Source: Lachnospiraceae bacterium
Lineage (GTDB): Bacteria > Bacillota > Clostridia > Lachnospirales > Lachnospiraceae
DNA: 64,000 nucleotides
Direction of reading: 5' to 3'
Assembly (NCBI GenBank): GCA_017620255.1
Contig: JAFZQU010000010.1
Location: 107,219 to 171,218, forward strand
Below, one piece after another: positions 26,352-34,731 of the stretch. The first letter of the stretch is position 1. Each line of letters starts with the position of its first letter. The position numbers and the translations under genes were made by a program. The notes below the pieces were generated by a model. That model saw only the letters and a list, made by a program, of their open reading frames with translations, had not been told where the DNA came from and made no database searches.

Positions 26352-27193
26352 TGAATATGCGATTCAGAAAAATGCAGGGCTGTGGCAACGATTATATCTA
26401 TGTGGATACTTTCACGCAGGAGATCCCTGCATCCGTAAGAAGCGAACTGGCCGTCCGTTTGTCAGACCGTCACTTCGGGATCGGCTCGGACGGACTGATC
26501 TTTATCAATCCTTCAGAGATTGCCGATTTTGAAATGGAAATGTATAATGCAGACGGGAGCCGCTCGGAAATGTGCGGGAACGGGATCCGCTGCGTTGCGA
26601 GATATGTTTACGATCATAAGATGACAGATCAAAAATCTTTTACGATCGAAAGTTTCAAAAAAGTAAAGCAGATCCGGATCGTATCCGACATGGCGGATGA
26701 TTTTCTGGTCCGGGTGGATATGGGCGAACCGCAGCTGACAAGCAGCCTGATCCCGGTCGTATCCGACAAAGAGACGGTGGTCGATGAGGAGATCGTTTCG
26801 GGCGGTGTAGCGTACCGGATGACCTGCGTATCTATGGGGAATCCGCACGCTGTGCTGTTTGAGGATCCGGACCGGATCGACCTTCCAGGTGTCGGAAGGG
26901 CACTGGAACACCATGCTGCTTTTCCCAACCGCACGAATGTGGAATTTGTAAAGATCAAAGACAAAGAGCATGTCCGCATGCGCGTCTGGGAACGCGGGAC
27001 CGGGGAAACGCTGGCCTGCGGCACGGGATGCTGTGCAACCGCGGTAGCCTGCATCCTGAACGGATACACAGGGCGCAGGGTGTTTGTGGAAGTGCTTGGC
27101 GGAGAGATCGAAGTGGAATGGAAGGAAGAAGACGGTCACGTCTATATGACGGGTCCGGCTGTCAATGTGTTTGACGGTGAGGTAAGCATCTGA
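26351..27193 (+). CDS. dapF: Diaminopimelate epimerase
   Basis: A 280-residue enzyme that epimerises LL- to meso-diaminopimelate with two active-site cysteines. Both are visible, in SEMCGNGIRC (about residue 75) and LACGTGCCATAVA (about 220), with the N-terminal KMQGCGNDYIYVD motif. An alternative ATG two codons downstream cannot be excluded. It overlaps the dapL stop by one base and the following gene's ATG by one base, so the three genes form one transcript. Confidence 0.94.
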   Translation: MNMRFRKMQGCGNDYIYVDTFTQEIPASVRSELAVRLSDRHFGIGSDGLIFINPSEIADFEMEMYNADGSRSEMCGNGIRCVARYVYDHKMTDQKSFTIESFKKVKQIRIVSDMADDFLVRVDMGEPQLTSSLIPVVSDKETVVDEEIVSGGVAYRMTCVSMGNPHAVLFEDPDRIDLPGVGRALEHHAAFPNRTNVEFVKIKDKEHVRMRVWERGTGETLACGTGCCATAVACILNGYTGRRVFVEVLGGEIEVEWKEEDGHVYMTGPAVNVFDGEVSI

Positions 27194-27894
27194 TGGATAT
27201 ACGTATCCTGCATCTGATGGAAGGCGCAAAAGAAGCACAGGGACTGACTGTGATCATAGATGTGTTCCGCGCCTTTTCCCTGGAGTGTTATCTGTATGCA
27301 TACGGAGCTAAAGAAGTACGTCCGGCCGGTACGATCGAAGAGGCGTTTGCATGGAAGGAAAAAGATCCGGCTGTTGTCCTGATCGGCGAACGGGGCGGAA
27401 AGAAATGTGAGGGGTTTGATTTTGGAAATTCTCCCTCCCAGGTCCTCCCTGAAGCAGTGGCAGGAAAACGGGTCATTCATACGACCAGTGCGGGAACGCA
27501 GGGCGTGATCCTGGCAAAAAACGCAACACAGATCCTCGGGGCCGGCCTTGTAAATGCGGCCGCAACCGCTGCTTATATCCAAAAGAAGCACGCAGAAACG
27601 GTATCGCTTGTCTGTATGGGAAACGGCGGTGTACGTCCGGCTGCGGAAGATGAACTCTGTGCATTGTATATAGAGAGTCTGCTCCTTGGGAAGAAGATAC
27701 CGAATCTCGATGAACGAATCAGGGATCTTGCTGTTTGCGGCGGGGAGCATTTTTCTGATCCGCACACGCAGGAAATCTATCCCAAAGAGGATTTTGATCT
27801 TTGTACCATGCGCGATAAGTTTGACACGGCTCTGCTGATCCGTCCGGATGCGGATGGTTTTGTCACTTTCAAAGAAGAGCAGACTGTGGTATAG
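27193..27894 (+). CDS. comB: ComB family (2-phosphosulfolactate phosphatase-like) protein
   Basis: A 233-residue ComB family protein. ComB of methanogens removes phosphate from 2-phosphosulfolactate in coenzyme M synthesis; bacterial members are common where coenzyme M is absent, and their role is unsettled. Family marks: VIIDVFRAFSLECYLYAYGA, LIGERGGKKCEGFDFGNSPS, HTTSAGTQG and VSLVCMGNGGVRPAAEDE. It overlaps dapF by one base, so it is co-expressed with DAP synthesis. The cobalamin riboswitch begins about 25 bases after its stop. Confidence 0.8.
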   Translation: MDIRILHLMEGAKEAQGLTVIIDVFRAFSLECYLYAYGAKEVRPAGTIEEAFAWKEKDPAVVLIGERGGKKCEGFDFGNSPSQVLPEAVAGKRVIHTTSAGTQGVILAKNATQILGAGLVNAAATAAYIQKKHAETVSLVCMGNGGVRPAAEDELCALYIESLLLGKKIPNLDERIRDLAVCGGEHFSDPHTQEIYPKEDFDLCTMRDKFDTALLIRPDADGFVTFKEEQTVV

Positions 27895-27895
27895 T
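27867..27895 (+). promoter_or_regulatory. Candidate promoter for the cobalamin operon
   Basis: TTTCAA (27867-27872), a 17-base spacer and TATAGT (27890-27895) overlap the end of the preceding gene and place transcription start just before the riboswitch. Confidence 0.4.
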
Positions 27896-27917
27896 ATTTA
27901 TAATTTCATAGGAGAGG

Positions 27918-28085
27918 TAAACGGTGCCGTAATGGTTAAAAGGGAAACAGGTGCAAATCCTGTGCGATCCCGTCACTGTGTTTACGGAGTATGATCGTCG
28001 TTCTGCAAATATGCAGAGTCACTGGGGCAGCCCGGGAAGGCAGATGATCATATGCGGATGTATGAGCCAGGAGACCTGCCGTTTA
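27918..28085 (+). ncRNA. Cobalamin riboswitch (AdoCbl-type aptamer)
   Basis: The leader before cbiK shows the aptamer signature. A closing P1 stem pairs TAAACGG (27918-27924) with CCGTTTA (28079-28085). Between them lie the conserved GGTGCC start, GGGAAACAGGTGCAAATCC (27942-27960), CCCGTCACTG, a GGGCAGCCCGGGAAGGC segment and the B12-box-like AGCCAGGAGACCTGCC (28065-28080). A strong terminator hairpin follows at 28178-28220. The expected behaviour is termination when cobalamin is plentiful, turning off the whole uptake and synthesis operon. There is no gene in the 342 bases between comB and cbiK; this element and its terminator occupy it. Confidence 0.92.
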
Positions 28086-28177
28086 TGACAACAGGGGGAA
28101 TATCCCGGATCACGAGGAATTGGTCTTATGTTTTACAGGTCATCTTTGCAGGATGATCGATTTTGGTATGGTAAAAT

Positions 28178-28220
28178 CACTCGTTCCGAACCTTGTTGGA
28201 ACGGGTGTTTTATTATTTTT
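28178..28220 (+). terminator. Riboswitch-controlled terminator
   Basis: CACTCGTTCC (28178-28187), a ten-base loop, GGAACGGGTG (28198-28207, one G-U pair) and TTTTATTATTTTT. It stands just before the AAAGGAGAG ribosome binding site of cbiK, the expected expression platform. Confidence 0.85.
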
Positions 28221-28236
28221 ATAAAGGAGAGATGTT

Positions 28237-29883
28237 ATGAAGAACAAAGTGCTTGCTGTGTTAATGGCCATGACGATGGGAACGGTACTGCTTGCAGGAT
28301 GCAGTGTTTCGGTAGATACCGCACCTGCCGGTGCTCAAAACGTGGAAGAGAAGGACGAGGCAAATGACGTCGTGGAAGAGGCCGTGGAAGGAACCGTGGA
28401 AATGAGTGATGAAGAAAAAGCGGCAGAGGTTGCTGCCCTGATCGATGCGATCTATGTACAGGAATGGACGCCCGAGACCGAACAGCAGTGCGCGGATGCA
28501 AAGAAAGCCTGGGATGCACTGACCGATGCGCAAAAAGAACTGGTGGAAGGCGAAGAGGCGGATCCGGATTATTTCGGCCGTGATACAGGCGATGCTACAA
28601 AGGATGATCCGTTAAACGGGGACGATATCGGAGAGAACGAGATCCTGGTGGTAAGTTTCGGAACTTCCTTTAACGACAGTCGTGCAGAAGATATCGGGAG
28701 CATTGAAAAAGCGATCCAGGCAGCCAATCCGGATTATTCCGTAAGGCGTGCATTCACGGCACAGATCATTATCAACCATGTGCTCGCAAGGGACGGCGAG
28801 AAGATCGATAACGTTGCGCAGGCACTGGACCGGGCCGTAGATAACGGAGTCAAAAACCTTCTGGTACAGCCGACACATCTGATGCACGGCGCAGAATATG
28901 ATGAACTGATCGATGTGCTGGAAGGATATGCGGATAAATTTGAAAGTGTTGCGATCGCGGAGCCGTTGCTCGGGGAAGTCGGATCGGATGCGACCGTGAT
29001 CAATGAGGATAAAAAAGCAGTCGCACAGACAGTGGTCGCAGAAGCGGTAAGGGAAGCCGGTTATGATTCGCTGGACGCCGCAGAGCAGGATGGCACTGCG
29101 TTTGTATTTATGGGACACGGTACCGCGCATACCGCGAAAGTCAGCTACAGCCAGATGGCTACACAGATGGAGCAGCTCGGATATAAGAACGTGTTCATCG
29201 GCACTGTGGAGGGTGAACCGGAAGAGACTGCATGCGAGAACATCATCGATGCAGTTTCCGCTGCAGGCTACAGTCACGTGATCCTGCGCCCTCTGATGGT
29301 CGTTGCCGGGGATCATGCAAACAACGATATGGCGGGAGACGATGAGGATTCCTGGAAGAGTATGTTTGTATCTTCCGGTAAATTTGAGAATGTTGACTGT
29401 CAGATCGCAGGGCTTGGCAGGATCGAAGACATACAGAAGCTTTATGTTTCACACACCGCAGAAGCCCTGAAGAATGGTAGCGTGGCAGACACGCAAAAAA
29501 AAACTGAAGGTACGGATCTGAAAGACGGGACCTATCAGGTGAAGTTTACAACGGACAGCCCTATGTTCCATGTGAACGAGGCGCTTAAAGATATGGGAGA
29601 ACTTACCGTGAAAGACGGAAAGATGTCCGTACATATCACGCTTGCGTCAAAGAATATTCTGTACCTGTACCCGGGGCTTGCGAAGGATGCTGAGACTGAA
29701 AGTGCCATCCTCCTGGAGCCCACAACAGACCCGGTCAAATACGATGACGGTACGGAAGAAGAGGTTTTCGGGTTTGATGTGCCGGTACCGTATCTGGACC
29801 GGGAATTCGATCTTGCACTGATCGGCCGGAAAGGCACATGGTATGATCATAAAGTAACTGTAAGCAGTCCTGTTTCGGAATAA
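28237..29883 (+). CDS. cbiK: Lipoprotein cobaltochelatase CbiK with extra binding domains
   Basis: A 548-residue protein: lipoprotein signal peptide with lipobox LLAGC (Cys about 22), an acidic helical region (about 55-125, AKKAWDALTDAQKELV), a CbiK chelatase domain (about 128-415) and a C-terminal beta domain of about 110 residues. CbiK inserts cobalt into sirohydrochlorin; the two catalytic histidine sites are visible in FMGHGTAHTAK and VVAGDHANNDMAGDDEDSW. The lipobox puts it outside the membrane, unlike most CbiK enzymes but like the exported form known in Desulfovibrio. The C-terminal domain (DGTYQVKFTTDSPMFHVNEA) has a NEAT-like look. First gene of the riboswitch operon. Confidence 0.88.
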   Translation: MKNKVLAVLMAMTMGTVLLAGCSVSVDTAPAGAQNVEEKDEANDVVEEAVEGTVEMSDEEKAAEVAALIDAIYVQEWTPETEQQCADAKKAWDALTDAQKELVEGEEADPDYFGRDTGDATKDDPLNGDDIGENEILVVSFGTSFNDSRAEDIGSIEKAIQAANPDYSVRRAFTAQIIINHVLARDGEKIDNVAQALDRAVDNGVKNLLVQPTHLMHGAEYDELIDVLEGYADKFESVAIAEPLLGEVGSDATVINEDKKAVAQTVVAEAVREAGYDSLDAAEQDGTAFVFMGHGTAHTAKVSYSQMATQMEQLGYKNVFIGTVEGEPEETACENIIDAVSAAGYSHVILRPLMVVAGDHANNDMAGDDEDSWKSMFVSSGKFENVDCQIAGLGRIEDIQKLYVSHTAEALKNGSVADTQKKTEGTDLKDGTYQVKFTTDSPMFHVNEALKDMGELTVKDGKMSVHITLASKNILYLYPGLAKDAETESAILLEPTTDPVKYDDGTEEEVFGFDVPVPYLDREFDLALIGRKGTWYDHKVTVSSPVSE

Positions 29884-29907
29884 ACAGACGAAAAGATAGG
29901 ATGACAG

Positions 29908-31440
29908 ATGTACCATAAAAAACGACGCCCGTTTCAGTATCTGATCAGGTTGCTGCCACTCTTTGCGGCAGTACTGCTGGTAACCTCCTGCGCAAAGCAG
30001 GGGGTTACTTCTATAGAACAGGATGGTACGTTTCCCGTTTGGATCACCATGGAAGGGGGGACCGGAAAGGCCTATATCGAGTCTCCGGCCATGGTGACGG
30101 TTACGGATGGGAATATCCGTGCAAAACTGGTCTGGAGCAGTAAAAACTATGATTATATGATCGTGGACGGGGTACGCTATGAGAATGAAGCGCCGGGTGA
30201 TCAGTCTGTCTTTACCGTGCCGGTCGCATCCCTTACGGAACCGCTCCATGTGACCGCCGATACGGTCGCCATGAGCAAGCCGCATGAGATCGAATACACG
30301 ATCTTTTTCCATCGTACGGAAGATGAAATACAGGAAACGGATCTTCGGGATGTAGAAACGGAAAGCACGGGTGTAGAGACGGAAAACCTGACATTTCTCG
30401 GGGATGAGCCTGACGAGACGCTGGACCTTAAGTATGCCACACAGTTTTGCGTCAGACAGTACGGCGTTTACACACTGATCAGCATCCTCAACTCCGGCGA
30501 TTATCTGCTGATCCCGGAAGGCGCAACCCTGCCGCAGGATATCCCGGAAACTGTCACGGTTTTGCAGCAACCGCTTGATACGACCTATATGGTTACATCT
30601 TCCGGTATGGATCTTGTCTGCAGATGTAACGCGCTTTCGCATATCAGGCTGAGTGCCCTGACGGAACAGGAATGGAGCATCCCCGAAGCAGCAGAAGCCA
30701 TGCGGCAGGGAAAGATCCTGTATGCCGGAAAATATAAAGCGCCGGATTATGAACGGATCCTGCAGGAAGGCTGTGATCTTGCCATAGAAAACACCATGAT
30801 CTATCACAATCCGGAGGTCAGGGAGAAACTGCAGGAGCTCGGTATTCCCGTGCTGGTGGAAACATCCAGTTATGAAAAGCATCCGCTCGGGAGACTTGAA
30901 TGGATCAGGCTCTACGGCATCCTGTTTGGGGAACGTGAGGCGGCTGACGCATACTATGAGGAACAGCTTCAGGCGATCGGGCCGGTTCTGGAACAGCCCG
31001 ATACGGGCAGGAGTGTAGCTTTCTTTCATGTGACTACGAACGGCATGATCAACGTCCGCAAAAGCGGTGATTATATTTCAAGAATGATCGAACTTGCGGG
31101 CGGACATTACATCCTTTCAAAGGATGGAGAAGACGATGAAAACGCGCTTTCGACCATGAACATGCAGATGGAGGATTTTTACGCGGTCGCAAAAGATGCG
31201 GACATCATCATCTACAACAGTACCATTCAGGGGGAACTTTCCTCTGTGGATGAACTTATCGCAAAGAATGAACTGTTTGCGGATTTTAAAGCGGTTAAAG
31301 ACGGACAGGTTTATTGCACGGAGCGGGATCTTTTCCAGCAGACGAGCGGGATGTCTGATTTTATGCAGGATCTGCACGCAGTTTTTTCGGGAAGTGAACG
31401 TAACTGCAGATACCTTTTTCCATTGAAAGCAAATGAGTAA
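29908..31440 (+). CDS. ABC transporter substrate-binding lipoprotein (cobalamin/metal-tetrapyrrole type)
   Basis: A 510-residue lipoprotein (lipobox LLVTSC, Cys about 28). An N-terminal beta domain of about 110 residues (GTFPVWITMEGGTGKAYIES ... LVWSSKNYDYMIVDGVRY) resembles the end domain of the preceding CbiK. A helical-backbone TroA/BtuF-type binding domain follows (about 270-500: VLVETSSYEKHPLGRLEWIR, SRMIELAGGHYIL). It should capture a cobalt corrinoid, or another iron/cobalt chelate, for the permease gene that overlaps its end by eight bases. The ligand is inferred from the riboswitch and neighbours, not seen. Confidence 0.82.
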   Translation: MYHKKRRPFQYLIRLLPLFAAVLLVTSCAKQGVTSIEQDGTFPVWITMEGGTGKAYIESPAMVTVTDGNIRAKLVWSSKNYDYMIVDGVRYENEAPGDQSVFTVPVASLTEPLHVTADTVAMSKPHEIEYTIFFHRTEDEIQETDLRDVETESTGVETENLTFLGDEPDETLDLKYATQFCVRQYGVYTLISILNSGDYLLIPEGATLPQDIPETVTVLQQPLDTTYMVTSSGMDLVCRCNALSHIRLSALTEQEWSIPEAAEAMRQGKILYAGKYKAPDYERILQEGCDLAIENTMIYHNPEVREKLQELGIPVLVETSSYEKHPLGRLEWIRLYGILFGEREAADAYYEEQLQAIGPVLEQPDTGRSVAFFHVTTNGMINVRKSGDYISRMIELAGGHYILSKDGEDDENALSTMNMQMEDFYAVAKDADIIIYNSTIQGELSSVDELIAKNELFADFKAVKDGQVYCTERDLFQQTSGMSDFMQDLHAVFSGSERNCRYLFPLKANE

Positions 31441-32443
31441 AAAACGGACCGGCATCGTATTTGTCCTTTTGACCATGCTTCTCCTTTGCATGATCTGTAT
31501 CAGCATACTGCTTGGCAGCGTCCGGATCGGACTTGGCGAAACAGTATCGGTCCTGACGGGACATACAGACGATGCGACACATGCCAATATCATATGGAAC
31601 ATTCGTCTGCCAAGGGCGCTTGCTGCCGTTATTCTCGGCGGCGCACTGGCGCTTTCCGGCTATCTTCTGCAGACTTTTTTTGCCAATCCGATCGTCGGAC
31701 CGTTTGTGCTCGGCATCTCTTCGGGAGCCAAACTGACGGTTGCCCTTTGCATGATCTTTCTGTTAAGTGCCGGGAAGATCATATCCGCGACAGGAATGGT
31801 CTTTGCGGCTTTTTTGGGCGCCATGATCGCAATGGGGTTTGTTCTGCTCATATCCGTCAAAGTCAAAAATATGAGTCTGCTGGTCGTATGCGGTATCATG
31901 ATCGGCTATATCTGCTCGGCCGTTACGGATCTTTTAGTGACCTTTGCCGACGATTCCAGTATCGTGAACCTTCATAACTGGTCCATGGGAAGTCTTTCCG
32001 GGATCAGCATGCATGATGTTCTCATCATGACGGTCGTGATCTTTTTCTGTTTTGCAGGATCCGTTCTGCTTTCGAAACCGATCGGTGCATACAGGCTGGG
32101 AGAGGCATATGCAAAGAACATGGGTGTCAACATCCGGATGCTGCGCATCCTTCTGATCCTGCTTTCCAGCCTGTCCGCAGCCTGTGTGACAGCCTTCGCC
32201 GGACCGATCTCCTTTGTCGGGATCGCGACACCGCATCTGATCAAAAATATCATGAAGACAACGAAACCACAGGTCATGATCCCGGGCGTCTTTTTGGGAG
32301 GAGCCCTGATCACCCTGCTTTGTGACGGGATCGCAAGAACTGTGTTTGCCCCTACGGAAGTCAGCATCAGTTCCGTGACAGCCGTGCTGCTCGTACCGGT
32401 TGTGATCGTAATGATGGTACGAAGAAAGAAGGAGGTGCACTGA
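31433..32443 (+). CDS. FecCD/BtuC family ABC transporter permease
   Basis: A 336-residue polytopic permease with about nine to ten membrane helices. FecCD-family marks are NIRLPRALAAVILGGALALSG-like sequence near residue 55, FANPIVGPFVLGISSGAKL, and FAGPISFVGIATPHLIKN, the ATPase-contact loop. As a homodimer it would import the ligand delivered by the upstream lipoprotein, driven by the ATPase domain of the next gene. Only one permease gene is present, as is normal for BtuC-type systems. Confidence 0.88.
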   Translation: MSKKRTGIVFVLLTMLLLCMICISILLGSVRIGLGETVSVLTGHTDDATHANIIWNIRLPRALAAVILGGALALSGYLLQTFFANPIVGPFVLGISSGAKLTVALCMIFLLSAGKIISATGMVFAAFLGAMIAMGFVLLISVKVKNMSLLVVCGIMIGYICSAVTDLLVTFADDSSIVNLHNWSMGSLSGISMHDVLIMTVVIFFCFAGSVLLSKPIGAYRLGEAYAKNMGVNIRMLRILLILLSSLSAACVTAFAGPISFVGIATPHLIKNIMKTTKPQVMIPGVFLGGALITLLCDGIARTVFAPTEVSISSVTAVLLVPVVIVMMVRRKKEVH

Positions 32444-32448
32444 TCGGA

Positions 32449-34731
32449 ATGCAGAACGAAAAACTGATCACAGACCGGTTAACGATCGGCTACGACAGTG
32501 ATCTGATCGACAGTATCTCCTTAGAGATCCGCAAGGGAAAGATCGTAACCCTGATCGGACCGAACGGCTGTGGAAAATCAACGCTTTTACGGACCCTTGG
32601 CGGACAGCTCTCTGCGCGTGGCGGAACGGTGTATCTGGACGGCAGGAATATGCAGCTTCTGCAGGGACGTGAGATCGCAAAAAAGATGTCCATGGTCATG
32701 ACGACACCGGTCAAAACGGAGCTCATGAGCTGTAGAGAAGTGATAGAGATGGGCAGGTATCCCTATACGGGGATGCTCGGGATCCTTGGTGAAGAAGATA
32801 AAAAAGCGGTGGAGCGCGCGATCGCGATGACAGGGACGGAAGCAGTCGCCGACCGTCCTTTTGATGCGGTCAGTGACGGGCAGAAGCAGAGGGTGATGCT
32901 GGCCAGGGCGATCTGTCAGGAACCGGAGCTCCTGATCCTGGATGAACCGACCTCCTATCTGGACATTAAGTATAAACTGGATATTCTCGGACGGATCAGG
33001 ACGCTTGCAAAAGAACAGGATATCGCCATCGTTATGTCCCTGCATGAACTGGAGATCGCCATGCGGCTCTCGGATACGGTCGTTGCGATCGGAGACGGAA
33101 AGATCCGGCGGATCGGCACGCGGGAAGAAGTATTTGAAGAATCCTTTATCCGTAACCTGTTTGGCATAGAAAAAGCGGATATGGAACTGGCAGGCAGCCT
33201 GCCATGGCTGCCGGAGACTGAAAGCATGGAGGCACATAAGGAACCGCATACAAAAGCGGGGAAACCGGCTGTGCTGATGATCCAGGGAACCATGTCGGGT
33301 GCGGGGAAAAGCATCCTCACAGCCGGCCTTTGCAGGATCTTTGCACAGGACGGATACAGGGTCGCTCCGTTTAAATCACAGAACATGGCACTCAATTCTT
33401 TCATCACGGAAGAAGGACTGGAAATGGGCAGGGCACAGGTCGTACAGGCTGAATGCTGTAAGATAAAGCCCTTAAGTTGTATGAACCCGGTCCTTTTAAA
33501 ACCGAATGATGACAACGGATCGCAGGTGATCGTAAACGGCGTTCCGATCGGGAATATGCGCGCAGATGCCTATTTCCGTTACAGAAAAGAACTGATCCCG
33601 AAGATAAAAGAAGCATTTGATAAACTTTCCGAAATGGCAGATATCATCGTGGTGGAAGGTGCCGGGTCGCCGGTGGAACTCAATTTGCAAAAGGATGATA
33701 TCGTCAACATGGGGCTGGCAAAAATGCTGGATGCCTCCGTTCTGCTGGTCGGAGATATTGACAGAGGCGGTGTGTTTGCCCAGCTCCTTGGAACGCTGTC
33801 GTTGCTTTCGAAGGAAGACAAGGCGCGTGTCCGCGGACTGATCGTCAATAAATTCCGCGGGGACAGAAATCTTTTTCAGGACGGCGTCTCGATCCTCGAA
33901 GAAAAGAGTGGCAGGAAAGTCCTAGGTGTGGTGCCCTATCTGGATGTCAGACTTGAGGAAGAAGATTCCATGTCGGAGCGGTTATCAGTCAAAGAGGTCA
34001 GGCAGATCGACATTGCCGTCATACATCTGCCGCATATTTCCAATTTTACGGATCTTGATGTATTTGCACAGATCCCGGAGGTGTCCGTCCGCTTTATAGA
34101 AAGCAGTGGGGAAACAGGATGTCCTGATCTGTTGATCCTTCCGGGGACAAAGAATACGATCGCGGATCTTCAGTGGCTGAAAGAACAGGGGTTTGCCGAA
34201 GAGATCATAAAGGCGGCAGGAGCAGGAACGATCCTGATCGGAATCTGCGGCGGCTATCAGATGCTCGGCCGCAAGGTCGAGGATCCGGAACAGGCACAGT
34301 GTGAACAGGGGCTCATGCTGCTTCCTGCAGACACCGTGATCGAACGGGAAAAAGTCAGATCCGTTTATTTGGGCAGGATCGAAGAGGCAGAGGGGAATCT
34401 GCAGGTCCTGAACGGGAAACCTGTAAAGGGATATGAGATCCATATGGGAAAGACAACGCCCTATGAGGATGTGCATATGTTCACATCCGGCAAAACGGGG
34501 TACTGCAGGGGAAATATATACGGCACCTATGTGCACGGTCTGTTTGATCAAAAGGAGATCTTTGTTCCCCTTCTTTCGGTGATCGGGGAGAAGAAGGGCG
34601 TACAGATCAGGCCGGAAGAAACCGTTTCCATGGATGAATACAGGGAGCAGCAGTACGAGAAACTGGCCAAAGGATTAAGAGAGTGTCTGGATATGGATGA
34701 GATCTACAGGATACTCGGGGGTAAAAGATGA
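32449..34731 (+). CDS. cbiP: Fusion of ABC transporter ATPase and cobyric acid synthase (CbiP)
   Basis: A single 760-residue frame joins two proteins. Residues 1-255 are an ABC ATPase of the FecE/BtuD type: Walker A GPNGCGKSTLLRT, signature VSDGQKQRVMLARAI, Walker B LLILDEPTSYLD, H-loop SLHELE. After a short linker, residues 271-760 are cobyric acid synthase CbiP/CobQ: GTMSGAGKSILTAGLCR, KSQNMALNSF, EGAGSPVELNL, and the class-I amidotransferase triad parts GICGGYQMLG and GTYVHGLF. CbiP amidates the b, d, e and g side chains of cobyrinic diamide. The fusion ties uptake energy and a synthesis step to one chain. AAGGAGGTG lies just upstream of the start. Confidence 0.9.
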   Translation: MQNEKLITDRLTIGYDSDLIDSISLEIRKGKIVTLIGPNGCGKSTLLRTLGGQLSARGGTVYLDGRNMQLLQGREIAKKMSMVMTTPVKTELMSCREVIEMGRYPYTGMLGILGEEDKKAVERAIAMTGTEAVADRPFDAVSDGQKQRVMLARAICQEPELLILDEPTSYLDIKYKLDILGRIRTLAKEQDIAIVMSLHELEIAMRLSDTVVAIGDGKIRRIGTREEVFEESFIRNLFGIEKADMELAGSLPWLPETESMEAHKEPHTKAGKPAVLMIQGTMSGAGKSILTAGLCRIFAQDGYRVAPFKSQNMALNSFITEEGLEMGRAQVVQAECCKIKPLSCMNPVLLKPNDDNGSQVIVNGVPIGNMRADAYFRYRKELIPKIKEAFDKLSEMADIIVVEGAGSPVELNLQKDDIVNMGLAKMLDASVLLVGDIDRGGVFAQLLGTLSLLSKEDKARVRGLIVNKFRGDRNLFQDGVSILEEKSGRKVLGVVPYLDVRLEEEDSMSERLSVKEVRQIDIAVIHLPHISNFTDLDVFAQIPEVSVRFIESSGETGCPDLLILPGTKNTIADLQWLKEQGFAEEIIKAAGAGTILIGICGGYQMLGRKVEDPEQAQCEQGLMLLPADTVIEREKVRSVYLGRIEEAEGNLQVLNGKPVKGYEIHMGKTTPYEDVHMFTSGKTGYCRGNIYGTYVHGLFDQKEIFVPLLSVIGEKKGVQIRPEETVSMDEYREQQYEKLAKGLRECLDMDEIYRILGGKR

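Noticed and set aside
29647..31029. A 460-codon open frame on the minus strand
   Set aside because: Antisense to the end of cbiK and the binding-protein gene; no recognisable motif.
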